Positions 9,170 to 19,497 of a stretch of 20,780 nucleotides of DNA are shown here, piece by piece; positions within the stretch are counted from its first letter, which is position 1, and every line of letters starts with the position of its first letter. Origin of the DNA: Echinostoma caproni (Eukaryota > Platyhelminthes > Trematoda > Plagiorchiida > Echinostomatidae); contig UZAN01050217.1 in assembly GCA_900618425.1 (NCBI GenBank), positions 1-20,780 of the forward strand, in the 5' to 3' direction. The translations under genes and the position numbers were made by a program. The notes beneath the pieces are model-generated. The model saw nothing but the letters and a program-made list of their open reading frames with translations. It did not search any database and was not told where the DNA came from.

Positions 9170-9480
9170 GTAAGGTAATGCGCTCACGAAAGACTTCAAA
9201 GGACTGGAAAGGATAGAGGAAACACGCTTTGTCATGGACAGGTATGCACACACTTAGATGAAAAAAGGAATTAACTTCAAGTAATTTCACTTGAGGTCTG
9301 ACGGAGATTGTCATCATCATATTTGCAGGTGTGCAGTTGGGTGTGTGAAGTAGGGCCAGTGTCAGTTTTTTTGGTTGTTGTTGTCTGAAATGGGTTGTGT
9401 CGGTCAACTGAATGAAACTTGCCCCTGTCATGCGAACAACTTAGACCGAAAAGGTACACGGTTTCGTTTTTTTTTGATCG

Positions 9481-9507
9481 GCCAGTGAGTGAGTGAGTGA
9501 GTGAGAG
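9481..9507. repeat. (GTGA)n microsatellite
   Basis: About five GTGA units, the same motif as the longer tract at 13,349. Confidence 0.9.
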
Positions 9508-9689
9508 TATGAAGTCACACGTCTGTTTTATCATTCTGTAAAAGATTTTGTGGGTGATTTACTTTACAATTTAGAGCAGGTCGAGTACCTACAATGACCG
9601 AATACAATAATTCCCCTGAGGCCCGATCAACCAAATCACGTGGTTCACATATATTCTGTTTGAAATTGTGATCCACCCTACGTAAGTGT

Positions 9690-9690
<1 letters not shown>

Positions 9691-9736
<46 letters not shown>
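9691..9736. repeat. (CA)23 microsatellite
   Basis: A pure 46-base CA tract, the longest uninterrupted dinucleotide repeat on the window's + strand. Confidence 0.97.
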
Positions 9737-9738
<2 letters not shown>

Positions 9739-10557
9739 GATCCAGTCCCTAACATACCAATTGACCCAATGCCCGATGTCCACAGAGTGCCCAAGCATCC
9801 ATCTCCAATTCATCACCGAATGACCCATTTCTTTCTTTCTTGTTCATCTACGACCTGATTTATTCTCGTGACTTCTGTCCCTGAACCCGGTGTGATGGGG
9901 ACTCTCTTCGTCATCATTGTTCATCTGTCCTACCAGCTTAGTTGATCGTATTCAGATTAGTCCTCTAACCTAACCTCGCGTTACCCTGACCGGTTTGCAC
10001 AAGTGAGCTCTGACGCCACGTCACTTTGTGCTTGACTCATTTGCACGTTTATTATATATACCCCGTAGGACACGCCGCGATTTCAGGTGTGTTGTAACTT
10101 TATATTTATATTTTTCACACCACCATTTTTTTTATTCACCATTGTTTTGGAATCGAATGAACATAGGAGACCTGGAGACTTCTGTGGACAGATGTAATCA
10201 CTAAACTTTGGCCTGGATTACCGAGCGGGTTTAACACAGCCTCCATACGTTAGACCGATATCATTCCACCCTCTCTATTTAGTTGCTCAACAAAGCAGGG
10301 AAACAGGTAGACTGGAAAACAGACAAATAGGCACGGTTGTTTTGACTCTTTCTTCTTATTACAGGTATTGATCAAACTCGTGTAACACCCGGACTTTCAT
10401 TAGATTTATCCACCCTACCCGAAACGCTTTGTGCTTCGAGCCTCATTCACCGAAATGAACTGAGTTGATACTGCCCCGCACCAGACACAAAATATCTTCA
10501 CTAATATCCTCGTTTATTTTTTACTTCTCTTAATTGATTTTTACTATGGCTTTTTTA

Positions 10558-10575
10558 TTACACACCAGTGTGTAA
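10558..10575. repeat. 18-bp palindrome
   Basis: TTACACAC and GTGTGTAA flank the two-base centre CA. It lies about 30 bases before the end of the SINE-like element at 10,604. Confidence 0.7.
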
Positions 10576-10603
10576 TCAACAGCAGTCGAATCGGACCCCA
10601 TAG

Positions 10604-10826
10604 TCATGAGGACCTGCTGTTCAGTGACGGTAACCGGTAATCTAAGTCCCGGAACTTGGAGTGGCGAACCACATAGGGCGCCGATAGATCAGGCGTGATA
10701 TAGAACCGCGCGACAGCAAAGCTGTCTACCACCAAAGTTGGGTGCCGGTGGCGGGGCTTGAACCTCAAAACACAGGGTCCAAAGCACACCAGTGACAGTG
10801 ACTAAACCACTGTGCCATCACCATCT
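10604..10826 (-). repeat. tRNA-derived SINE-like element, second family
   Basis: On the minus strand, the complement of 10,807-10,817 reads TGGCACAGTGG, a perfect box A. The complement of 10,754-10,764 reads GGTTCAAGCCC, a box B. A near-complementary acceptor-like pair (GGTGATG with CGCCACC) brackets them, but the internal arms do not fold as a functional tRNA. The unrelated body continues to about 10,604 and contains the small hairpin GACAGC-AAA-GCTGTC. No second copy is seen in the window, so the outer ends are approximate. It lies just upstream of the candidate exon at 10,862. Confidence 0.65.
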
Positions 10827-10861
10827 TGGTACTCAGTTATATATGTTTCTATAATCCACAG

Positions 10862-11000
10862 GACTATAACGGTTTACAAGCATTCCGAGTTTTTGTATCA
10901 GCCGTATTGTACCGAGTAGTAATCCACAGTGATGTCTACATTAAACACTGGTGGATGTGGTTCACATTTCTCCCTGTTCAGTCAGATGTTGTCAACCAAC
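10862..11000 (+). CDS. Candidate internal exon with hydrophobic, Trp-rich peptide, unassigned
   Basis: A good 3' splice site (TATGTTTCTATAATCCACAG, AG at 10,860-10,861) is followed by an open frame starting in phase 0. The peptide is hydrophobic and aromatic (for example FRVFVSAVLYRVV, then KHWWMWFTFLP), the type of sequence expected in a membrane protein such as the one encoded at 16.6 kb. The 3' end is uncertain. I end it at a weak GT at 11,001, which gives a phase-1 exit compatible with the exon at 16,576, but the frame stays open to 11,089 through a CA-repeat-coded stretch. It cannot be spliced directly after 9,169 because the entry phase differs and a TAA would follow. A tRNA-like repeat ends only about 35 bases upstream. 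It could be chance. Confidence 0.25.
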
Positions 11001-11490
11001 GTGGTTCCACCCACGTCCCACCACACACACACACACAAATTAGGAAGATAAACACGAAGGGCTTATGTTGGATTTACTTTCGCGTTTAGAGAAACGGCTA
11101 CGGACTGTAGATGCTGAATCCGTTTTCTATTATAATGTCCCTTTCTTACTTAATTACATATTCAGTAGTATAACAGTTTGATTAATAATGCTTTTCTACT
11201 AACTCTTGAGCTTGGTTGTTTTCGGACCTAGGATGTTTGACTTTACTGAGTTTATTCAGATTACACGATTGACTGGTTATTGTTGTTATGGCTACAAACA
11301 CCCTGACTTTGTGTGAAAACAATACCGTATGAAATGCGTTGTGTACGCCTCACTCGCCTCAAGGGTGAGTAGATTATCCGGTACGCGTCCATCCATTCTG
11401 CCGACTAAACAACCGACTAACCAACCACTGTTCAGCCTATCCACCCTTCAGTCGAACAGAACTGCCCATTATTATGTCATTACGCCCTTA

Positions 11491-11508
11491 GGGGGGGGGG
11501 GGGGGGGG
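11491..11508. repeat. Poly-G run of 18
   Basis: An uninterrupted G18. Long G runs here and at 19,481, and the C run at 15,590, are likely length-uncertain in the assembly. Confidence 0.9.
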
Positions 11509-13330
11509 CTCCGAACTTCGATCGATTTGACTCACGGTGTGATGAAAGTGCGTCGGAAATTGGTAAATGAGACCTAAATTTAGAACAGCATTATTTGACA
11601 TTTCGTAGACCGGTCTCTGTAATAGAATAGTACTGTAATATCGTTTGTATGATGTATGTAAAGAAGACTGTAACTGATAGTCAATTTTGGTCAGCAGTAG
11701 GGGCATAGATAAACAAATAAATATTACATTGGGTAAAATGTCATAGAGACCTCAGCTGAGAAGAGTTCATTGATGAATTGGGTATTATATTTTTTTTCTA
11801 ACAACAGAAACTTTCATGAAACTCGTGGATGATGTTTTATCTCGTGTTGTATTTGTATCAACTTTGGCATGAACAGATGCCGGCATCATCAAAAGAAGGA
11901 AAAATACGAGTCAAATATTTAACCCCCCAAGGTTATTGAGAGATTCTGAAGAAACGAGCTGTCGGTTTACAAGGATTCTGGTACGATAGGGAACTGGGGA
12001 ATATCTGAAGAGGTTAAAGCGAGAGGGTAATAATCGATATGTGGGACGCGTAGATGTACGAGAGCAGCATTTGGATAGATCGCGATGATTGAGGTCAGAG
12101 AGGATTTTCTGTGCAAATGTTTCGCATGCGGATAAGTGAAGTTCATACGGTATTTTAGACAGCTCATCAACGTGTATAAAAGACACACGACTTATGATTG
12201 ACAAATCTCGACGAAGAATTTTGAAGTCTGTCTTGAGTAGACCAGCAAAAGCCACCGGGGAACAATAAAGTTCTTGGACACTTCAGTGTTCCTTTTGCTA
12301 ATAAAATTATCCAAATTTAGTTCACATGTAACTTGCTACATCGTGCTCCCGGAGACCCAAAATCATCGCATTTTGTCACGGCAATAGGAATCATCAAACG
12401 AAAAATCGCTACAACTCCAAACTCTGGCCAGTGTGATAAGTCACTTGACAGGATTATGGTAACACCAGAGATGGCCCATAAGTCTGCATGTCACGATGAA
12501 CAGATCGTCTTGGATAACAACCCGTGGATCGACCTTGAACATACAGATTATCATACAACCAGTTAACATTTTCATCAGAGCAAGAAGACGTATCATAGGA
12601 TCACTGCAGAATGCGTGTTGAATTCAACTATGTAGTTCGTGGTAATCGCATCAGTTGTGTACATCAATTCAGATCATGTTTTGGTTGAAAAAAAGATGAC
12701 AGGTCTGTGGACAGGCGAACACACACAAGACACACGGGAAAAAGAAACCAATTAATAGTACAATGAGTAGGCTGAAAGAGAGCCTGACGATCAGTTGACG
12801 GATGGGACTTCAACGTTGACACCCGAATCCAACCTTTTTCATTCTTTCGTCAAAACGGCCTGACACCTTGTCCCAGTTGATTATTGTTTCCAGTTCTCAG
12901 TACTCGATCGGAAATCAATGCACCTCAGACCTCGCCATTGCGGTTTCAAAACACCTAAACATTGTGGGATTTTGGGTGCTTGTCTCTTTCCCCGCTAAGA
13001 CGTCAGTAGACGAGAGGCTATCCAATCCTTAAACATGAAGCTTTTTTGAACAGAGTAACAGTATTTATCAGGGCCATTGACTGAAACGAGAACGTGCGAA
13101 GAGGGACGAAGGCGAGGTGGTTCTAGGTGGTTGACTGAGAAGAGAGAAGTAGTTGTGTTTGAGTAATTTCGAAAGCGAAGTGTGGTGTATTCAGATCGTG
13201 AACACGATTTATGAGCACCTTGTGAATGAATATAGTTAAGGTCGAATTAGAAGTGGTAAGTGGTCGCTAAAGGAAATGAATTCTTTTAGTTCTGAAGCAA
13301 GAAGGACTGAGTGATTGGTAATCACTGTTC

Positions 13331-13410
13331 AGTGTGTGTGTGTGTGCGTGAGTGAGTGAGTGAGTGAGTGAGTGAGTGAGTGAGTGAGTGAGTGAGTGAG
13401 TGAGTGAGTG
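13331..13410. repeat. Compound microsatellite (GT)n-(TGAG)n
   Basis: A short GT run is followed by about 62 bases of pure TGAG from 13,349. The minus-strand open frame through it would encode a Thr-His-Ser-Leu repeat and is an artefact of the 4-base unit. Just before it, GTGATTGGTAATCAC forms a small inverted repeat. Confidence 0.95.
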
Positions 13411-14072
13411 TGGTCACCTCTTGCGGGTGAGCAATACACGTCAGTTTTATCTAATACTTGAAGAGGATGGGCAGTGGTTGGGTTAAAGCCCCACACTGGT
13501 ATGTGGCAATTCACATTCATTCATACGCGAATAAAGGATAGAAATCAATCAATAGAAGCTACACAATCGTATTATGCGTAAGATGGGATCAGGAACAATT
13601 GATCCTAGTTTGTTTGGTCAGTCTTGAGTGACAGTGTACTGCTGGATATACAATACTATTCATACAGTATTGAAAATAAATTGACACTTGCCACTCCGAG
13701 AAACGTTAGTGTATGTGAGAATACCAAAGAAAATCGTCTTTTTACCGGTTTCTCAATTCTCTCCATGATGTTTAAAGCCGTTCATGCGAATAAAATTATT
13801 GTACTCTCCATTGGAGGTGGTGGAGGAGTAGAACGAGGTTCGACCCAAATTACGTGTCAACGTGCATTTGGTTACACCTTGTGTAACGATTGTGGTAGTA
13901 GTAATACGCACGGAACTCGGAACACAAACTACGCAGTAGGAATCACAGGACACGAATCAAGGATCAGCTATCACCGACTGGATTACGGAAACACTGAACC
14001 GAAGCACTGGCAGGAGCTCGTTATATCCCACGTGAAAGAGACGCGAGAAAAAGGCCGCAAGTATGGTAGTTG

Positions 14073-14176
14073 GTAGTTCATTTATTGGAAGTAATGAAGA
14101 CGATTAAGTAATATGTCACGAGAATAGTAGTACGTAGTTCGTTTATTGAAAGAAATGAGGGCGATTATATAATATG
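14073..14176. repeat. Pair of 43-bp direct repeats, period 61
   Basis: Copies at 14,073-14,115 and 14,134-14,176 begin GTAGTTC.TTTATTG and end in TAATATG. They differ at seven of 43 positions (about 84% identity). Confidence 0.85.
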
Positions 14177-15329
14177 AACAAAAGAAGATCTTTTGTTATC
14201 TAGGCTTCCACCAATCGTATTGCATTATGGCTTGCATAATCCTGCTTCTGTCTGCACTGTCTCGGATTGGCTGACACGATCCACCAATGGCGTGTAGTCA
14301 CGCGTGTCACTGACTTCACCTTTCAAATTTGATTGATCCCCTGTGTTCGGAAACTGTGACGCCCCGCTACAGGGTAAACGTCATCTCCTAGGCCTGGATC
14401 ACCATACTTTGGCAACTTCCAGACAGGTGAGCGGGTTGCTCTCAGTACCGCGGATGAAGAGGCTCACACGGGGCGCGGATGAGGATGAGGATGAACTGTA
14501 CACGAGTGTTCGCGTAAATTCATGATCGGAGGAAACTAGTTTAATCCGAAATTTTTTTAAATACCGACCGATCAACGAGGGAACAGTTGTCTTAACCAAC
14601 TGACCAGTCTAGGTGCTGGTGCTGGAAGGATAAAACTGTCGGTGCTTCGTGAGGATACATTTCAAACACTTATGATTGCTTCGTGTTTAGCACAGTCTGC
14701 TTTTTTATCATTCCATCCCCTGGTGATCAGGAACCCCATTGATTTCTGGTTTTTCTTGTTAGGAATACACGCGTTGCTCGTAGATCGGATAACTGTATCT
14801 ATGTGACCTAAAGGTTTCTCGTTCTAGTGCGAACGTGAATGAAAATCTATCAATCTGTAAATGTCTGGTACGAGATACCGAAGAAAGAGACATTTCAGCG
14901 ATTTTTTACTCATAGGCGTTCCCGGGGATATCTCTTGGTCGATTCACAATGTTCTCCAGGAATCATTTAAATGGAATCTTATGCTAATAAAAAAAACTTC
15001 AGTTGCCATCCCTTTAAATGAACTGTTACGATTTGATTGTTTCGAATTCATAACAAGTTGACCATGGGGGTTGTACAAAGCCTAAACCCGATTCGTTGTG
15101 TGTCACCTAAGAACTTCTCCAATGAACCTTTTCACCTTCCACTCTCCAGATAGAGCTGTACAGGAAGTTCATAAATGGTCATAAATGATACCTCTATGGG
15201 TTAACTGACGTTTGATCATTAAGCTACCTTTGTCGAATCGTGCTGTAAAATCAACACTTATTTTCAACTATTTACGATATCTTTTTGACATGAAAGAAAT
15301 GGAGGATTTTGTTTGTTCACATTGAAAAT

Positions 15330-15657
15330 GTCGTCTTGTTAAGAGTAGCAAATGAAACGTGAACTAAAAGGTGGGAAGTACTGGACAGCTGTTTTGACCT
15401 GGTTGGATCTCATCCGTGCAGTGCGCGGATCCATCGACCCAACCGGGGAACGAACCCGAGACCTTCCAGGTGGAACGCACTCACTCAGCCACCCCGGGGG
15501 CAACTGATCAGACCGTTTCTTTTTTTAAATATACCCGATATAGCACAACCGAGCTTATTGTCAGTATCACACGCATCTCAGCACTAGCNCCCCCCCCCCC
15601 CCCCCCCCGGGGTTATGACTCGGTCGAAAACATTCTAACCCGATTTTTGTTGTTGTT
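15330..15657 (-). repeat. tRNA-like interspersed repeat, copy B, interrupted by poly-C
   Basis: This is the second long copy of the repeat at 1,351-1,680. On the minus strand box A reads GGTGGCTGAGTGA (complement of 15,481-15,493) and box B reads GGTTCGTTCCC (complement of 15,446-15,456), both nearer to consensus than in copy A. Copy A reads CTAGCCTCTAAGG, but copy B has N followed by 19 C's (15,589-15,608) at the same point. The length of that run is uncertain. Confidence 0.8.
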
Positions 15658-15826
15658 GAAAATTTCGGTTTCAATTTTGGTTTACATAATAAAGGTCGGT
15701 TAGACTATGCATCTGTCTTGTGCGACAGTCTTCGGCGGAGAAGAGCAAACCTAATCCAGATAGGAATGGCTTTACCACGACTGGGTCGAGTCACGAGCTG
15801 AGCGATTGAGGACAGTAATGGATAGT

Positions 15827-16003
15827 GTTAGGACGGAGCGTGCAGAACCCATCAGGCCACGCATCGACCCGCGTCACACCACAAGTGCGTTCGTGACGCC
15901 CAAAGCCGAATCGATTCCGGATTGGATGCCTGAGGCGAATCAGCCAGCTGTCGTGCGATCGATCAACCGGAGTATCAAGGTCGCAATCTGATTGGTGCGT
16001 CAT
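15827..16003 (+). repeat. Dispersed repeat, family 3, direct copy
   Basis: This is the partner of 3,917-4,092 in opposite orientation, with both ends conserved and the middle diverged. The short open frame through it is judged non-coding because the other copy is broken. Confidence 0.75.
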
Positions 16004-16554
16004 CACGTACGACGAATTTACCACAAATTTGCGTGTTGTGGCATGATCAATAATATACTCTGACTGTCGTTTTCTCAGCCATATTCCCTCTTCAATTGTC
16101 GGGGCCTAGTCAAGAAGCGCTCATATCGATCATACGTCTTGGCAAGACATAACAAATAGTTCAGGTAAATCGCGAAAATTAAGAGTTTTAAGTTTCATTT
16201 CCATCATCCAGATCAACAACGTTAGTCTCCATCGGATCCTAAAATGTGTGGAACTTGAAACACTATTTTGCATGTGTGCAATCAAAAATCAGGTGGTGTT
16301 ATCATACTCGAACTGGAAGAGCCCATGAAACTTGACGCAAAGCTCAATCCTCAGATGAATGGGTTTCCCGTATTTTCATTCCTATGAATTTGTCTCATCG
16401 TATTTTCTTTTTTGTTTGAATGAAATGACAGTTAGTCATAGTGAGACATGTTCACGGGAATCCCATTATTATTATTACTATTATTATTTGTCTGAGGGCT
16501 ATGATGTGGTAAACGTACTGTAATCCCAGATCCCTTTCGCTCATAACACCGTTC
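16004..16554. other. Probable intron upstream of the large exon
   Basis: AT-rich with an ATT repeat. A strong acceptor-like site (GTTTTCTCAG, about 16,079) and a donor-like CAG|GTAAAT (about 16,164) bracket 85 bases that contain stops in all frames, so I do not call an exon. Confidence 0.5.
16464..16490. repeat. (ATT)n microsatellite
   Basis: An imperfect ATT run with one ACT interruption, about 85 bases before the terminal exon. Confidence 0.85.
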
Positions 16555-16575
16555 ATGTACAATTTCTGTTCACAG
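16555..16575 (+). promoter_or_regulatory. 3' splice site of the large terminal exon
   Basis: A pyrimidine-rich stretch ending in TTCACAG directly precedes the long open frame. The invariant AG is at 16,574-16,575. The open frame requires the exon to begin with two bases of a split codon, so the upstream exon must end after the first base of a codon (phase 1). Confidence 0.7.
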
Positions 16576-19028
16576 TGTTCGTCCTCCATTCCAATCTGGA
16601 CGGTGTATTTGGAAAATCAAGCTTGATCGAGCGACTCACACGGGCTCGTCTTCAAGCCGATGCGGAATTCCGAGTGGATCACCAAAACGAGCGTCCGTTC
16701 CCGAGCCATTCATACCCGATCGTTCCGTCCCAGGTCAGTGTGGAATTCACCGTGTTCGCGATCAGTCTGGGCTTGCTCACTGTGCGCTACGCAATGCCAT
16801 TCTATTTCACCAGTCGAGTTTTCTCCTCCCTCCTGTCCATGTTCATCGCTTTGACCAGCGCATTCCTACTGATCGATTCGGCCACTGTGGCCGTTGTATA
16901 CAAACTGTTCTCGATCGGTGTTCGCGAGCCCGGTGGAGCCGTTCTCATAGAATTCGGTGAACAAGAAAAGGTGCTTTCCCCGTGGCAATGTTTGTGCATG
17001 AGTGTTGCCGGCCTACCAGCCATTCTGATTAATCTGATGGCTGTGTACGCATATGGCGAGGAACAATTTAGTCGTGCGGTGATCAATTACGCGCAATTAC
17101 TGATTGCCGGTGAATTACCACCTTCACGTTCCGCTCGTGTAGGGGATCCGAACAAGTTACGGTGCAACGGCGCATCATTAGTCATGGAATGTGGAGCTAA
17201 CGAGTGCGTGGAAAATAACGGTTCTTTTGCTACCGCTGATCGTGGCACTTTGGACGAGATGGATATGGACGGAGTTCGGGAAGCTGTCTACGGATGGCCG
17301 TTAACCATTGCAGTGACCACAAAGTACTGGCGACCACCTCCACCGAGCACCATGCGACGATCCGGTCGCATCTCAAAGCGAGCCAACACACCCATTCTCG
17401 GGCAGTATCCGTCCAATGATAGCGAAGCCTCGAGCACACTGAAGCGATTACCGGGGCAGAATGGAACCAATGGAAGTGCTGATATGAACGCCTCTGTACA
17501 CACTCTCACCGATTTGAGCGATGCGAGTAAGGCGGGCGCAAGCAGACGGTCACATTTGGGTTTGTTGGTTGTCGCGGCTATCGCGTTTGTTTGGTTCCTC
17601 GTGACAAGAATGTGTTTGGCTGCTCCATTCCTGCGCTGTTTCTGGAAAACCGAATTGCGCCTGATCCTGATCAATATTATTGTGACTGTGCTCTATTTGG
17701 TCGTGTGGCTCCTACTTTGGTTTGGTCTAGGTGTGAAGAATGCTTGGCGTTTTCGTCTGTTACATACAACATGGCCATTCTGGTCCCGACCGAATTCGAC
17801 CGCTGGACCAACAATGGAGAACGGTCATGTAACTTATGGACCAGACGGTCAAACTCCCATGACACTGCATCCGCTACAGGCTGGCTATCCCGCTCTATGG
17901 CCTTATATGCCATATGCACCGTGGATAGCCTCAACGGGTCCAGGTGGAATGAGTGCTGGACTTCCGGTTGGTGATACCGGAGACCTGCATCCCTTACCGG
18001 TTCCCCTGTCTAATGGGAATGTGGGAATGCAAGAAGCCGGAAGTGGAGGAGATTCCCTGTACGGATGTTTTGCCGAGCTTGCGTCAACCGGTCCGCCGGC
18101 ATCCAATCCCGGTTTGGATCAATATCAGGCTCACGTCCAGACTTCGGGACTTCGTGCTGGACCTCCAACAGTGTCAGATGATTCCGAAGCGTTACCGGAA
18201 CCGGGCGATCATTTGGACGGCAATTCACGCTATTTCAAACCTGTTCAATCCGTCAGCTTTCACAGTGGCCTCACGGCAGTCAATAATTACCGTACAAGTA
18301 ATCACCAGTCATGCACACCATCACCATTCCAACACATGCCGTGTGAGTCCAGTTCTCGAGGCACCTCGCCGGTTGATGGCGCTATTCCTACATCCATGTC
18401 TGCTAGTGTACGTCAAAGAGGTCAACAAATGGCTGCAGCTCAGAATATACTACTGCGCCAAGGTCGTATAACTGATGGAGTAGAACCTACATATGCAACT
18501 TTGACTACCCTTTCACGACCGAACGGTCGAGCTCCATCTGTGACACCGGAAAGTCGAGGCCAAACTCCAGTCAATGGTATGATGCAACAACACCAGTCTT
18601 CGTATCGACGTAATGGTTCCCGAGTGACGTTCAAAGATCACACGCCGGATCAGAATACTCTACGTTCTATTCACCATCAGCAACAGCAACAACAACAGCA
18701 GCAGCAGGATGCTGCCACTGGGAGTAGTGATAGCGGGGTATACACGAATGGTCATGGGATGAACGGGAACGGTGACAGACCAGTTCAAAGGGGTCGATTG
18801 AAACCGGAATTATTTGCCATTTACGGTGATGTCAGAACTCCGGCCACCGGCAGACTCCGGCCACAATCACCACCCACACACAAATCAATACAATCGTCCG
18901 CGTTCGGTCGAAATAACGGACAAGGTGCAGATGAAGTGGCCGAGATGTCCACAGACATGACCAGTTACGGTGCGCGTACAGAAAATGTGATGACACGATC
19001 CAGTGATCAGCTATGTAGCCAAGTATGA
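16576..19028 (+). CDS. Terminal coding exon of a multipass membrane protein, probably Tincar-like
   Basis: This is a single open frame of about 817 codons ending in TGA at 19,026-19,028. The sequence just before it (TTTCTGTTCACAG, AG at 16,574-16,575) is a good 3' splice site. The exon therefore starts with the last two bases of a split codon, and the frame's apparent GTG start is not a real start. Counting residues from 16,575, hydrophobic segments lie at about 54-72, 83-110, 136-160, 327-350 and 359-388, which suggests five membrane passes. A polar loop (about 180-326) separates the third and fourth. The tail from about 390 is Ser/Pro/Gly/Asn-rich and probably disordered, with Gln10 at 702-711 (18,678-18,707). 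The HSNLDGVFG start, the block around SVEFTVFAISLGLLTVRY and the long tail suggest the C-terminal half of a Tincar-type protein, an eight-pass family known from Drosophila. That family call is from memory and tentative. The coding status is strong: length, strong hydrophobicity pattern, splice acceptor and codon-like third-position variation agree. Five of an expected eight passes here implies upstream exons encode the remainder. Confidence 0.9.
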
Positions 19029-19316
19029 ATATTACCAACTAACTATCAATCATAATTTCAATCCATTTGTTTGAGTCGCATTTCGCTTTCCCTTAGCTCC
19101 ACCACACTCTACCGTTTTGTTCATTTTTATTTCTCATTCGTGTCTTGTGTAAATCAAGAGCATTGTTGAGTATGTATTGATCCAAACAACTGTCCCTCCC
19201 CCTCGTCACACACACTCAGCCAGCCCCGGGATACACGATTCTTGTACAGTTCATTCTTCATTTCATTTATTTGCCTCTCTGTGTTCTTGCTAGATCATCA
19301 TGAATTGTCTGTATTC

Positions 19317-19318
<2 letters not shown>

Positions 19319-19347
<29 letters not shown>
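19319..19347. repeat. (CA)n microsatellite in the presumed 3' UTR or downstream DNA
   Basis: About 14 CA units, 290 bases after the stop codon of the large exon. Confidence 0.93.
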
Positions 19348-19350
<3 letters not shown>

Positions 19351-19480
19351 ATGAGATCCATGAGGAACTGTCATGTGAAAGATTTGTTTTCCTTCCGAAA
19401 CTTAACCCCCATTCCTTGTCGATGTCCATTTATCTGACTGCAGTCCGCCCTCTCTCCTCAGACTATGGGAGCGGCCAGCG

Positions 19481-19497
19481 GGGGGGGGGGGGGGGGN
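19481..19497. repeat. Poly-G run with ambiguous base
   Basis: G16 or longer ending in N at 19,497. A gap-like or low-quality position. Confidence 0.9.

Larger units (their letters stand above)
9170..10557. other. Unassigned DNA
   Basis: Includes the GTGA and CA23 microsatellites. From about 10,030 it becomes AT-rich. No gene seen. Confidence 0.55.
11001..15329. other. Unassigned DNA, possibly intron of the large-exon gene
   Basis: Contains the poly-G run, the TGAG microsatellite and the 43-bp direct repeats. A 57-base stretch ending at a consensus-like donor (CAGACAG|GTGAGC, GT at 14,428) with an AG about 57 bases upstream is open in one frame, but is too short to call as an exon. The longest open frame (13,624-14,076) begins at TTG and has no domain features. 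Confidence 0.5.

Noticed and set aside
10742..10825. Functional tRNA gene on the minus strand
   Set aside because: Box A and box B are good and the acceptor ends nearly pair, but the D, anticodon and T stems do not form. A tRNA-derived repeat is the better explanation.
11911..12255. 114-codon minus-strand open frame
   Set aside because: No recognisable motif; its length is compatible with chance.
13329..13520. Minus-strand frame encoding a (THSL)n repeat
   Set aside because: It is translated TGAG microsatellite; a 4-base unit gives a four-residue repeat in every open frame.
13624..14076. 150-codon open frame on the + strand
   Set aside because: It begins at TTG and has no domain, no hydrophobic pattern and no splice-site support. 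One or two open stretches of this length are expected by chance among roughly 2,000 stop-to-stop intervals.
14180..14300. Third copy of the 3,917/15,827 repeat
   Set aside because: Only short matches around ATTGGTGG and GATTGGCTGA; not above what short AT/GC motifs give by chance.
16079..16164. Short exon between good splice-like sites
   Set aside because: All three frames contain a stop before the donor.
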